From positions 434,001 to 498,000 of the forward strand of contig JADJNY010000015.1 in the NCBI GenBank assembly GCA_016714045.1: 64,000 bases of DNA, given 5' to 3'. The position numbers and the translations under genes were made by a program. Below, one piece after another: positions 1 to 7,931 of the stretch (position 1 is its first letter; each line of letters begins with the position of its first letter). The DNA comes from Planctomycetota bacterium. Its GTDB lineage: Bacteria > Planctomycetota > UBA1135 > GCA-002686595. The notes below the pieces were generated by a model that was not told the DNA's origin, did no database searches, and worked only from the letters and a program-made list of their open reading frames with translations.

Positions 1-122
1 TCCAAGACCTGAGCGAGATCGCCGCACAGCTGAAGGAATCCGACCTCTCCCTGCGCTTCGCCCTCGAAGTGCGCAACAAGTTCATCGATGCCTACCGCGA
101 AGTGATGCGGATGAGCGTGTGA
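1..122 (+). CDS. fliE: FliE C-terminal end (partial)
   Basis: The window opens inside a gene whose last 39 codons (reading frame from base 3) give a peptide containing LSLRFALEVRNKFIDAYREV and ending MRMSV. This matches the conserved C-terminus of FliE, the hook-basal body protein that joins the MS ring to the rod (family knowledge: 'ALEVRNK..EAY.E.MRM'). The stop is TGA at 120-122 and fliF starts 11 bases later, the usual fliE-fliF order. The 5' part lies outside the window. Confidence 0.9.
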   Translation, partial: QDLSEIAAQLKESDLSLRFALEVRNKFIDAYREVMRMSV

Positions 123-133
123 GCTAGGCAACC

Positions 134-1723
134 ATGAAGGACTTCTTCAACGGACTCGTCGAGCAGTGGAAGCAGGCCACCGGCGCCACGCGCGGGATCG
201 TCGCCATCGCGGTCGCTGCGATCGCAGCGAGCGTGTGGTGGATCTCCGGCAGCGCCACGGAGCCGAACTTCAAGCTCCTCTACTCGAACCAGGATGCGCA
301 GCACGCGGCCGCCATCCAGAACGCCCTCGCGACGGGCGGCATCCGCTACCAGGCGAGCCAGCCGCCCGGCCCGTTTGTCATCTGGGTCGACGAGAGCCAG
401 TTCTACCAGGCGCAGAACCTGGTCGCCCTCTCCGGCGCGCTCGAGACGTCGCCGGAAGGCATCCAGTCGTCGTCGAGCGGCGCGTCGCAGGTGTTCCTCT
501 CCGCGAACGAGCGCCAGCAGAACGTCTTGAAGCGCGAGTGGCAGGAACTCGAGAAGCAGCTCCAGGAGCTCGACTTCGTCCACCGCGCGCACGTCAGCAC
601 CTCGATCCCCGACGGATCGCCGCTGCGCAAGAGCACGCCGCTGACGGTCGCCGTCACGCTGTCGCTCAAGGGCAATGCCGAGCTCTCGCGCGGCCAGGCG
701 CAGACCGTCTCGAAGCTCGTCCGCTATCGGTTCAACGTCCCGGCCGAGAACGTCGTCATCAGCGACCAGTCGGGCCGCAGCCTGTTCGACGGCGCGTCCT
801 CGGGTGAGCTCGGCGGCGCGGCCGCGAGCCTCCTCGAGCACAAGACGCGCTACGAGCTCGACCTGACGCAGCGCACGAACCAGATGCTCGAGCGCGTCTT
901 CGGCCCCGGTCTTGCGTACGTCACGCTGAACAGCGACTGGACGTTCGTGCAGAAGGAGCGCGTCAAGGAGACGGTCGACCCGAAGAACGTCGTCACGGTT
1001 GAGAAGACCGAGAACAAGACGTCGACCCCGCAAGGCGCGAGCGAATCCGGCGGCTCCGGCGGCGCCGCGAGCGTCGGCGCAGGCGACCCGAACCCCGCGG
1101 GTCCTGCTCCCGCGGCCGTCGCCGAGGCAAAGACGAGCGAGACGAAGACCTCGACGATCGCCGGCAAGGAGACTGAACACTCGCGCGTCTCGACCCCCGA
1201 GCTCTCCCGCTTGACCGTCTCGCTCGTCATCGACGAGAGCCTGCGCGAGAAGTTCGCGACGTCGGACCAGCTCACCGCGCTCGAGTCGAGCATCAAGAAC
1301 TCCGTCGGCTTCGACGATCGCCGCGACGCGTTCAGCACGATGATCACGCCGTTCGCGACCGTGAAGCGCGACGAGCAGGGCCAGCCGGTCGCTCCGCCCG
1401 TGGTCGAGCCCGAGAGCGCGCCCAGCCCGATGGTCGAGCTCGTCGTCCAGCGCGGCGTCGAGATCGTCGCGGCCGTGCTCTTCCTCTTCGTGCTCATGAA
1501 GGCGCTCAAGGGCTCGCCGCGTGGCGAGCGTCGCAAGACGGACGGCACGTTGGCCGCCGCGGGCGCCCTCGACGCGGGCCCCGAGATCGATCAGAACGAC
1601 CCGAAGTACCTCGACATGCTGGCGCGTCGCCAGATCGAGGAGCTCGTCAAGACGGAGCCCGAGAAGGTCGGGACGCTCTTGTCGCGCTGGGTCTCGGACC
1701 AGGAGACGCTGACGCGCGCTTGA
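134..1723 (+). CDS. fliF: Flagellar MS-ring protein FliF
   Basis: FliF forms the membrane-embedded MS ring on which the flagellar rotor and the export gate are built. The 529-residue product has a first membrane helix at about residues 21-39 (AIAVAAIAASVWWISG), a large periplasmic part with YscJ/FliF-type ring-building domains, a Gly/Ser/Ala-rich linker around residues 300-335, a second membrane helix near 440-457 (EIVAAVLFLFVLMKAL) and a cytoplasmic tail (about 487-525, KYLDMLARRQIEELVKTEPE) that in the family binds FliG. The length is typical. It follows fliE by 11 bases and fliG starts 3 bases after its stop, so one operon is likely. Confidence 0.96.
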   Translation: MKDFFNGLVEQWKQATGATRGIVAIAVAAIAASVWWISGSATEPNFKLLYSNQDAQHAAAIQNALATGGIRYQASQPPGPFVIWVDESQFYQAQNLVALSGALETSPEGIQSSSSGASQVFLSANERQQNVLKREWQELEKQLQELDFVHRAHVSTSIPDGSPLRKSTPLTVAVTLSLKGNAELSRGQAQTVSKLVRYRFNVPAENVVISDQSGRSLFDGASSGELGGAAASLLEHKTRYELDLTQRTNQMLERVFGPGLAYVTLNSDWTFVQKERVKETVDPKNVVTVEKTENKTSTPQGASESGGSGGAASVGAGDPNPAGPAPAAVAEAKTSETKTSTIAGKETEHSRVSTPELSRLTVSLVIDESLREKFATSDQLTALESSIKNSVGFDDRRDAFSTMITPFATVKRDEQGQPVAPPVVEPESAPSPMVELVVQRGVEIVAAVLFLFVLMKALKGSPRGERRKTDGTLAAAGALDAGPEIDQNDPKYLDMLARRQIEELVKTEPEKVGTLLSRWVSDQETLTRA

Positions 1724-1726
1724 TCC

Positions 1727-2758
1727 ATGGCCAAGTCGAAGAAGAACTCGCCGTTGTCGGGCGCGCAGAAGGTCGCGGCCTTTCTGCTCACGCTCGACAA
1801 GCAGGCCGCCGCGGCGGTGTTGAAGAACATCGATCCGAAGGTGCTCCCGGCGATCGCCGAGGCCATGACGGAGCTCGACACGCGCTTCGGCGACGAAGCG
1901 AAGCTGCGCGAACTCTACCAAGAGGTCACGCGCGTGCTCGTCCGCCGTCCTGGCCCGCGTCCGCAGGACGACATGGAGGTCGAGTCCATGTTCGAGGAAG
2001 CGCTCGGCCGAGAGAAGACGCGCGGCGTGATCGGCAAGCTCGAGGAGCGCCGCCGCCACGAGCGTCCGTTCGCCTTCGTCGAGCGCGAGCCGGCAGAATT
2101 GACGTCGCGCGCGCTCCAGGAAGAGTCCCCCGCCGTCTCGGCGCTCGTCCTCGCGCACCTGCCCGCGGACCTGGCCGCCGAGATCCTCTCCGGCTTCCAG
2201 CAGGAGCAGGCGCTCGAGGTCGTGCAGCGGATGACCAACCTCTTCCCGCCCGGCTGGGAAGCGCTCGACACCGTCGCGCAGAACCTGCGTCAGCGTCTGA
2301 TCGACCTGTCGAAGGCGCCGACGCAGAAGGAGCCCGAAGTGCGCTTGAAGTCCATCGCGCAGCTCCTGACGTTCAGCGAGCCGGCGATCGAGAAGTCGGT
2401 CATCGAGGGCCTCGCGACCGCCGACGAAGCCGTCGCGACGCAGATCCGCGAGTTCATGTTCACGTGGAACGACCTCGCCTCCGTCGACAAGCGCGGGATG
2501 CAGAAGATCCTGGGCTCGATCGAGACGCGCACCCTCGCGATCGCGCTGAAGGCGTGCCCGCAGGACGTCGAGGAGAACATCCTGGGCAACCTCTCCGTGC
2601 GCGTGCGGCAGATGGTCGCGGACGAGCGCGAGCTCGCCGGCCCCATGCCGATGACCGAGGTCCAGGTCGCGCGCGGCGAGATCATGAAGAACGTGCGCGC
2701 GCTCATGGAGAGCGGCGAGTTCAAGCCGGCTCGCGCAGGAGAAGAGCTTGTCAAGTAG
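1727..2758 (+). CDS. fliG: Flagellar motor switch protein FliG
   Basis: FliG is the rotor protein that meets the MotA stator and transmits torque. The product has 343 residues, the family norm. The C-terminal torque domain is recognisable from FMFTWNDLASVDKRGMQKIL followed by ALKACPQDVEENILGNLSVR, with the conserved charged residues. The N-terminal part (SGAQKVAAFLLTLDKQAAAA) matches the FliF-binding domain. ATG lies 3 bases after the fliF stop. The end overlaps fliH by 11 bases, which suggests translational coupling. Confidence 0.96.
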   Translation: MAKSKKNSPLSGAQKVAAFLLTLDKQAAAAVLKNIDPKVLPAIAEAMTELDTRFGDEAKLRELYQEVTRVLVRRPGPRPQDDMEVESMFEEALGREKTRGVIGKLEERRRHERPFAFVEREPAELTSRALQEESPAVSALVLAHLPADLAAEILSGFQQEQALEVVQRMTNLFPPGWEALDTVAQNLRQRLIDLSKAPTQKEPEVRLKSIAQLLTFSEPAIEKSVIEGLATADEAVATQIREFMFTWNDLASVDKRGMQKILGSIETRTLAIALKACPQDVEENILGNLSVRVRQMVADERELAGPMPMTEVQVARGEIMKNVRALMESGEFKPARAGEELVK

Positions 2759-3308
2759 CCCGAACACCGACGAGCTCGTGGTCACGCTGCGCCGGATCCC
2801 GAAGTCCGTGCGCGTCGTTCCCGGAACGGGCGCCGACTACGTCACCACCTGCCTGCGCGCCGAGTTCGCGCGCGGCGTCGAAGAAGGCCGCCGCCTCGCG
2901 ACGCAGGAAGCCGCCGGCGCGATGGAGCGCGCGAGCGCGGAGCTCGCGACGGCGTGCGAGCGCCTCGTGCCCGACCTCGCGGCGAGCGCGGTCGACCTGG
3001 CCGTCGACATCGCGCGTTCGGTCGTGCGCAATGAGGTCTCGCTGAAGCACCACGACATCGAGAAGATCGTGCGTGAGACGCTCGCGGCGTCCGGCGTCGG
3101 GCGCGGAGCGTGCGTGGTGCACGTGAACCCGGTCGACGCCGAGCGCCTGAAGCCCATCCCCTTCCGCAACGGCACCAAGATCGAGGCCGACCCCGAAGTC
3201 GCCGCCGGAGACGTGCACGTCACGACCCCGCACGGCGTGCTCGTCCGCGACCAGGACGAAGTGCTCGAGGCGATTCGCGATCGCATCCGCGGGGAGCTGG
3301 GCGCGTGA
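2748..3308 (+). CDS. fliH: Flagellar export stator protein FliH-like
   Basis: A 186-residue protein between fliG and fliI, where FliH (negative regulator and peripheral stalk of the FliI export ATPase) is expected. The middle is Glu/Ala/Arg-rich and probably helical (residues about 35-100), followed by a region resembling the C-terminal domain of FliH/V-ATPase E subunits (DIARSVVRNEVSLKHHDIEK, then VHVNPVDAERL). The assignment rests on position plus these weak motifs. The start is TTG at 2748, inside the end of fliG; no better start is seen downstream because the next in-frame candidates would remove the N-terminal segment. The fliI start overlaps its stop as GTGA. Confidence 0.82.
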   Translation: MSSSPNTDELVVTLRRIPKSVRVVPGTGADYVTTCLRAEFARGVEEGRRLATQEAAGAMERASAELATACERLVPDLAASAVDLAVDIARSVVRNEVSLKHHDIEKIVRETLAASGVGRGACVVHVNPVDAERLKPIPFRNGTKIEADPEVAAGDVHVTTPHGVLVRDQDEVLEAIRDRIRGELGA

Positions 3309-4630
3309 TCCTCGACGCGAAGCGCTTCACGAAGGAGATCCACGCGGGCTGCCAGCCCGTGTACCGCGGCCGCGTCGACATCGTGTCCGGCGTCATGATC
3401 GAGGCCGCGGGCATCCCGGCCGCGATGGGCGAGCTGTGCCGCATCGAGCGCGGCCGTCTCGGCCCGATCCACGCCGAGGTCGTCGGCTTCCGCGGCGCGA
3501 GCACGTTGCTCATGCCCCACGGCGACATCGCCGGCATCGCGCCGATGCAGGAGGTCACCGCGCTCGGCCGTCCGTTCACTGCGCCGGTCGGGAACGAGCT
3601 ACTCGGACGCATCCTCGACGCGTTCGGCAAGCCGCTCGACGGCGGTCCGCCGCTCACGCACGTCGACGAGCGCCCCGTGCGCCGCGACGCGCCCGATCCG
3701 CTCGATCGCCCCGCGATCGACGAGGTCCTGCAGACCGGCGTGCGCGTCATCGACGGCCTCGCGACGATCGGTCGCGGCCAACGCCTCGGCATCTTCGCCG
3801 GTTCGGGCGTCGGCAAGTCGTCGCTGCTCGGCCAGATCACGCGCGGCACCGATGCCGACGTGGTCGTCGTCGCGCTGGTCGGCGAGCGTGGTCGCGAAGT
3901 CGGTCAGTTCGTGCACGAGGTCCTCGGTCCGGAGGGCTCGAAGAAGTCCGTGCTCGTCGTCGCGACGAGCGACCGCGCGCCGATCGAGCGCTACCTGGCA
4001 CCCTTCGTCGCGGTCACGATCGCCGAGCACTTCCGCGACCAGGGCCTCGACGTCCTGCTCGTCATGGACTCGGTGACGCGCTTCGCTGCGGCGTCGCGCG
4101 AGATCGGTCTCGCGGCGGGCGAGCCGCCGACCGTGCGCGGCTACCCGCCGAGCTTTTTCGCGACGGTGCCGAAGCTCGTCGAGCGCATGGGCCGCACGAA
4201 GAAGGGCAGCATCACGGGCCTGCTCACCGTGCTCGTCGACGGTGACGACCCGAACGAACCGGTCGCGGACACCCTGCGCGGTCTGCTCGACGGACACTTG
4301 TTCCTGAAGCGCGAGCTCGCGCAGGCCGGCCACTTCCCCGCGGTCGACGTGCTCGGAAGCCTCTCGCGTCTGATGAACGGGCTCGTCACGCCCGAGCAGA
4401 AGAAGTCCGCCGACTTCGTGCGCCAGTGCCTCGCCGCGTGGCGCGAGGGCCGCGACCTGATCGAGATCGGCGCGTACAAACCCGGCGCGAACCCGCGCCT
4501 CGACGTCGCGGTCGCGCGCATGGGCGGCATCGAGGCCTTCCTGCGCCAAGGCATGGGCGAGGTCTCGAACTACGCCGAGACGAAGGAGCTGATGCAGCTC
4601 CTCGCCCGCGGCGCGGAGTCGAAGCCGTGA
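3305..4630 (+). CDS. fliI: Flagellar export ATPase FliI
   Basis: ATPase of the flagellar type III export apparatus, related to the F1-ATPase beta subunit. The 441-residue product contains a Walker A motif at about residues 163-173 (GIFAGSGVGKSSLLG), the family signature VALVGERGREVGQF, the Walker B region (VLLVMDSVTRFAAASREIGL) and GEPPTVRGYPPSFFATVPKL. GTG at 3305 overlaps the fliH stop by three bases. The frame is open further upstream, but the FliI family starts here and upstream codons are antisense-like shadow. Length and order fit fliH-fliI-fliJ. Confidence 0.96.
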   Translation: MILDAKRFTKEIHAGCQPVYRGRVDIVSGVMIEAAGIPAAMGELCRIERGRLGPIHAEVVGFRGASTLLMPHGDIAGIAPMQEVTALGRPFTAPVGNELLGRILDAFGKPLDGGPPLTHVDERPVRRDAPDPLDRPAIDEVLQTGVRVIDGLATIGRGQRLGIFAGSGVGKSSLLGQITRGTDADVVVVALVGERGREVGQFVHEVLGPEGSKKSVLVVATSDRAPIERYLAPFVAVTIAEHFRDQGLDVLLVMDSVTRFAAASREIGLAAGEPPTVRGYPPSFFATVPKLVERMGRTKKGSITGLLTVLVDGDDPNEPVADTLRGLLDGHLFLKRELAQAGHFPAVDVLGSLSRLMNGLVTPEQKKSADFVRQCLAAWREGRDLIEIGAYKPGANPRLDVAVARMGGIEAFLRQGMGEVSNYAETKELMQLLARGAESKP

Positions 4631-4646
4631 CCGCCCGAGGCGCGTC

Positions 4647-5150
4647 GTGAAGGGCTTCCACTTCCGCCTCGCGCGCCTGAAGCGACTGCGCGAGATCGAG
4701 GAGTCCGCCGCGCGCGAGCGCTTCCTCGCCGTCGAGCGTGTCGCGCGCGACGCCGAAGAGGCCGTCGAACGCGCGCGGGCCGAAGTCGTCGCCGCTGAGG
4801 ATTCGCTGCGCGCAACGCAGTCCTCCGCCTCGTTCGCGCCGGGCACCGTGCTCACGAGCCTCGTCGCGATCGACGCGCTCCGAGCTCGCGTGCGAACGCT
4901 CGTCGAGCGCGCCCGCACGGCCCGCGCCGAAGCGGAGGTCCAGCGCGAGGCCTGGAGCGTGCGCCGCCGCGACGTGAAAGGACTCGAGCGTCTGGAGGAC
5001 CGGGATCGGGAACGCTGGCGGGCGGAGGAGGCCCACCGCGAGGCCCAGACGCTGGACGAGGTCGCTTCCCTGCGCGCCGCGGCGCGTGACCGGGCCGAGG
5101 CCTCAATGGAAAGAGGTTCCCGGTCGATGAAGCCAGGAACGACGCCATGA
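4647..5150 (+). CDS. fliJ: Flagellar export chaperone FliJ
   Basis: A 167-residue protein that is almost entirely charged and helical, beginning MKGFHFRLARLKRLREIEES. This matches the FliJ N-terminal pattern 'F.F.L..lL..R...E', a coiled coil that inserts into the FliI ring like the gamma subunit of F1. The GTG start lies 16 bases after the fliI stop. It overlaps the next gene by ATGA. Sequence identity in FliJ is always low, so the call combines the coiled-coil pattern with position after fliI. Confidence 0.85.
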   Translation: MKGFHFRLARLKRLREIEESAARERFLAVERVARDAEEAVERARAEVVAAEDSLRATQSSASFAPGTVLTSLVAIDALRARVRTLVERARTARAEAEVQREAWSVRRRDVKGLERLEDRDRERWRAEEAHREAQTLDEVASLRAAARDRAEASMERGSRSMKPGTTP

Positions 5151-5950
5151 AACCTGCAGTCAAGTACGCGCTCATGGGAGTCGGGGGCATCGTGCTCCTG
5201 GCCGGCAGCTTCGTCACGTTCGCCGCGCTCTCGGGCGCGCCGCTGCACGAGGTCGCCATCCTGAAGAACTTCGTGAAGGCTCCCGACAAGCCCGAGTCGC
5301 CAGAGAAGGGCTCGAAGAAGGGCCACGCCGACGAAGGCGGGGACGAGCACGCGACCGAGACGCACGCGACGGAGAAGACCGCGACCGCCAAGCACGCATC
5401 GGACGATCCCCACGCGACGAAGCCGGCGCCGACGCGCGCCGAGTCGCGCGCCCTCGAGGCGAACGTCGGTGTGCTCGGGGCGTTCATGCTCCCCTCGCCG
5501 TTCTCGTCGAACGAGCTCTCCGAACTGCAGACGTCGCTGCGCGGCGCGAACGAGGACGCGAAACAGCGCCTCGAGCGCATCGAGCTGCGCGAACGCGAGC
5601 TCGGGGAGTGGGAACACGCGCTCGAACAGCGCAACGACGAGCTGCAAGACCTGCGCAGGCTGCTCGAGAAGCGCGAGCTCGAGCTCACCATGCGCGAGGA
5701 CGAAGTGAAGCGCGACGAGAAGGCCAAGGATGCGCGCGACCAGCAGAGCTGGGCCGAGCTCGCGAAGTTCTTCTCGGAGGGCGATCCCGACGACCTCGCG
5801 AAGAAGCTCGTCCTGTTCGAGCCCAAGGAGGCCGTGCGCATCCTGCGCTCGCTCGACGACGAGCGCGCGAGCGCGCTCGTGAACGCGCTCCCCGCGGACA
5901 AGTACCACGCCTACCTCCAGGCCTACCGCGACGCCGTGACGAAGAACTGA
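5147..5950 (+). CDS. MotE-like membrane coiled-coil protein
   Basis: A 267-residue protein with a single N-terminal membrane helix (about residues 8-28), an acidic/His-rich low-complexity stretch (about 45-95), a long coiled coil (about 120-200) and a C-terminal segment (about 205-262; FSEGDPDDLAKKLVLFEPKE, then RILRSLDDERASALVNALP) resembling the N-terminal domain of MgtE. This architecture is that of MotE/FlbB-type proteins that stabilise flagellar assembly in several phyla. ATG overlaps the fliJ stop (ATGA), so it belongs to the flagellar operon. The exact role is inferred from architecture and context. Confidence 0.65.
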   Translation: MKPAVKYALMGVGGIVLLAGSFVTFAALSGAPLHEVAILKNFVKAPDKPESPEKGSKKGHADEGGDEHATETHATEKTATAKHASDDPHATKPAPTRAESRALEANVGVLGAFMLPSPFSSNELSELQTSLRGANEDAKQRLERIELRERELGEWEHALEQRNDELQDLRRLLEKRELELTMREDEVKRDEKAKDARDQQSWAELAKFFSEGDPDDLAKKLVLFEPKEAVRILRSLDDERASALVNALPADKYHAYLQAYRDAVTKN

Positions 5951-6030
5951 GCCGCGCCCACCGCTGCCCTCGCTCGACCAACGAGCCCGCGAAGCAGCAT
6001 CACCGCCGTCGCCACACAGCGCCCCCACCG

Positions 6031-6130
6031 CTGAGAGCCCCTAGAACTCCGCGTTGGCTCGGGCCGGTCCTCCGGGCCGAGCCAACGCGGAGTCCGGAAT
6101 GCGGAGCAGCCGATGTGTTCCGTTGCGCCG
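6031..6130 (+). repeat. Family A intergenic hairpin element, copy A1 (subtype 2)
   Basis: Begins with CTGAGAGCC and ends with TTCCGTTGCG. Its core is a hairpin with left arm ACTCCGCGTTGGCTCGG from about 6046 and a complementary right arm ending at about 6094, 17 bp perfect plus an inner CCGG pair. It lies between the MotE-like gene and fliM and is followed at once by a 40-bp tandem array. The same module occurs six more times in the window. Confidence 0.85.
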
Positions 6131-6290
6131 CTTCCCCCGCGGGCACACATCTCCCTCCCGCGCCACGCCCCATCCCCCTTGGGCGCACATCTCCCTCGCC
6201 CGTTGCGCCTCTTCCCCCATGGGCGCACACCTCCCTCCCGCGCCGCTCCTCTTCCCCCGCGGGCGCACATCTCCCTCCCGCGCCGCTCCG
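6131..6290. repeat. Tandem array, four 40-bp units
   Basis: Four degenerate 40-base units start at 6131, 6171, 6211 and 6251. They share the core CATCTCCCTCCCGCGCC preceded by CTTCCCCC-GGGCGCA. The array is C-rich on the plus strand and directly follows element A1. It does not look coding. The rest of the gap 5951-6399 shows no gene. Confidence 0.85.
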
Positions 6291-6399
6291 CACCTCATCC
6301 GCATCGGGTGCTCCCCCTCCCCTCCTACAGCCCCCCTAGATTCCCGACGATACACCCCAAGCACTCCCTCCCTCCCCGCGTCTCCCCATCGCCCTCCCC

Positions 6400-7335
6400 G
6401 TGACGAGCAACGTGACCGCCGAAGAAGCCGCCGCCCTCGCCGAAGCCGCGACCGCCCCGTCGCGCACCGGCGACGTGAGCACGCGCGACTTCCGCGAGCC
6501 GCGCCGGCGCTCGGACCTCGACCTCGCGCGCCTCGCGCGCTCGGCCGCGCGCGCGATCCCCGAGATCGAGTCCAGCCTGCGCGTGTGGCTCCGCGGCGCG
6601 TGGAAGGTCGAAATCGACGGCGTGTCGGAGGTCAACGGCCGCAACCTGCTCGAGCAACTCCGCGAGCCCTACTGCCTGCTCGCGTTCGAGTGCGGCGGCC
6701 GTCCGTGCTGGGCGACGTGGGACGCAGCGATGGCGTCCGCCGCGACGGAGATCGCGCTCGGCACCGTCTCCGTCCCCGAGCCGAAGGCGCGCGAGCTCTC
6801 GACCGTCGAGCGCGGCGTGCTGCGCAACATGCTCGGCCGCGCGATCACGCTCGTCGCACAGACGCTCGACGTCCAGATCAAGGACCTGCGGTCCGTCGCG
6901 GGCGACGTGCAGCTCGAGCTCGAGCGCGCGGACTCGCGCGAAGGCGATCCGACGCGCGTCGCCGTCCACGTCGCCCTCTCGGGCGCGCTCGGCGACTCGA
7001 CGTTGAAGCTCTACCTCGCGGGCATCGCGACCCCCAACGTCGCGAAGGAACCGCCGCCCGCGAAGGACGCGAAGAAGAAGCCCACCGCGCCCGAGCACCT
7101 CGTCGAGGTGCCGTTCGAGCTTGGAGCGCAGCTCGGCACCGCGGAGATCCCGCTCGCCGACCTGCTCGGCATCGAGCCCGGCGACGTCATCCCGCTCTCC
7201 GCCTCCGTCGGGAGTCCGCTCGCCGTCTACGTCGACGGCGTGCCGTGCGCCAGCGCGCGCTTCGGCGAGCACAAGGGCAAGCTCGCGATCCAGTTGATCG
7301 ACTTCCGCGCCCCGGGCGCCGACCCTCAGACCTGA
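6400..7335 (+). CDS. fliM: Flagellar motor switch protein FliM
   Basis: FliM is the middle layer of the C ring and normally binds phospho-CheY. The 311-residue product has a CheC-like middle domain (about residues 28-210; DFREPRRRSDLDLARLARSA, then ERGVLRNMLGRAITL) and a C-terminal SpoA domain (about 225-305; ADLLGIEPGDVIPLSASVGS) with an inserted Lys/Pro/Ala-rich linker (EPPPAKDAKKKPTAPEH). The usual N-terminal CheY-binding motif 'LSQ.EID.LL' is not present; the start MTSNVTAEEAAALAEAA is different. GTG at 6400 is used, with GTG at 6412 as an alternative. It sits 27 bases before fliN. Confidence 0.85.
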   Translation: MTSNVTAEEAAALAEAATAPSRTGDVSTRDFREPRRRSDLDLARLARSAARAIPEIESSLRVWLRGAWKVEIDGVSEVNGRNLLEQLREPYCLLAFECGGRPCWATWDAAMASAATEIALGTVSVPEPKARELSTVERGVLRNMLGRAITLVAQTLDVQIKDLRSVAGDVQLELERADSREGDPTRVAVHVALSGALGDSTLKLYLAGIATPNVAKEPPPAKDAKKKPTAPEHLVEVPFELGAQLGTAEIPLADLLGIEPGDVIPLSASVGSPLAVYVDGVPCASARFGEHKGKLAIQLIDFRAPGADPQT

Positions 7336-7362
7336 TCCCCCACGACCGCCGAGACCACGACG

Positions 7363-7713
7363 ATGAGCGACACGACCACGGACAAGATCGAGAAGGCGAT
7401 CGACCAAGCCGCGCAGACGGTGGCCGTCGAAGTCGGCAAGCTCGCTTCGCTGTCGAACTCGAGCCCGAACGGCGAACCGATCGGCATCGACAACCTGCTC
7501 ACGGTGCCCGTGAAGATCACCGTGGAGGTCGGCCGCACGCGCTTGACCCTCGCCGAGCTCGTGAAGCTTTAAGCGGGCTCGCTCGTGACGCTCGATCGCG
7601 AAGCCCACGAACCGGTCGACATCCTGGTGAACGGCAAGGTCGTCGCGCGCGGCGAGGTCGTGACGATTGACCAGAAGTACGGCGTGCGCATCTCGAGCGT
7701 GGAGAAGGGCTGA
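7363..7713 (+). CDS. fliN: Flagellar switch protein FliN, interrupted by an in-frame TAA
   Basis: FliN is the bottom-layer C-ring protein and export platform. The first 69 codons end LTVPVKITVEVGRTRLTLAE then LVKL, followed by TAA at 7570-7572. Without any shift the same frame continues AGSLVTLDREAHEPVDILVN and KVVARGEVVTIDQKYGVRIS to TGA at 7711-7713. Together these form one typical SpoA domain (compare E. coli FliN 'ELLRLTQGSVVALDG..GEPLDILING'). The stop therefore replaces the residue just before the Ala-Gly-Ser loop. TAA is a rare stop in this GC-rich window and one base change from GAA, CAA or AAA. It may be a sequence error, a real nonsense mutation, or a site of readthrough or reinitiation (GTG at 7582 follows). 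fliM is upstream, and the gene converges with the next one. Confidence 0.85.
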
Positions 7714-7724
7714 GCGACCACTCT

Positions 7725-7925
7725 GGAGAGTGCTCGCACCGCGCGAACACCCTCGCCGTGCCAGGCGCTCGTTGCTGAGAGCCAATCGAGCCCCGTGCAA
7801 GCACGCGGCTCGTCCTCCGGCCCGGGCTTGCGCGGGGTCCGTGATGCGAAGCACACGCGTATGCTCCGTTGCGTCCCCCTCTCCGTGTCGTCCCATCTGG
7901 CAGCGCCGCTCCCGACCGACGCTCC
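7725..7925 (+). repeat. Family A intergenic hairpin element, copy A2 (degenerate, subtype 1)
   Basis: Between the convergent fliN and oxidoreductase genes. It contains GCTGAGAGCC, a decayed hairpin (arms near CCCCGTGCAAGC and GGGCTTGCGCGGGG), GATGCGAAGCACACGCGTAT, CCGTTGCGTCCC and the right-end motif CCCATCTGGCA-GC-CTCCCGACCGAC. The left flank (about 7725-7778) matches the outer part of copies A3 and A5. Stem mismatches suggest an old copy. Confidence 0.8.
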
Positions 7926-7931
7926 CCCTCG

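Noticed and set aside
92..2785. Long open frame on the minus strand opposite fliF and fliG (about 900 codons)
   Set aside because: It is the antisense shadow of two certain genes in GC-rich DNA; its product is an Arg/Leu/Asp-rich string with no domain.
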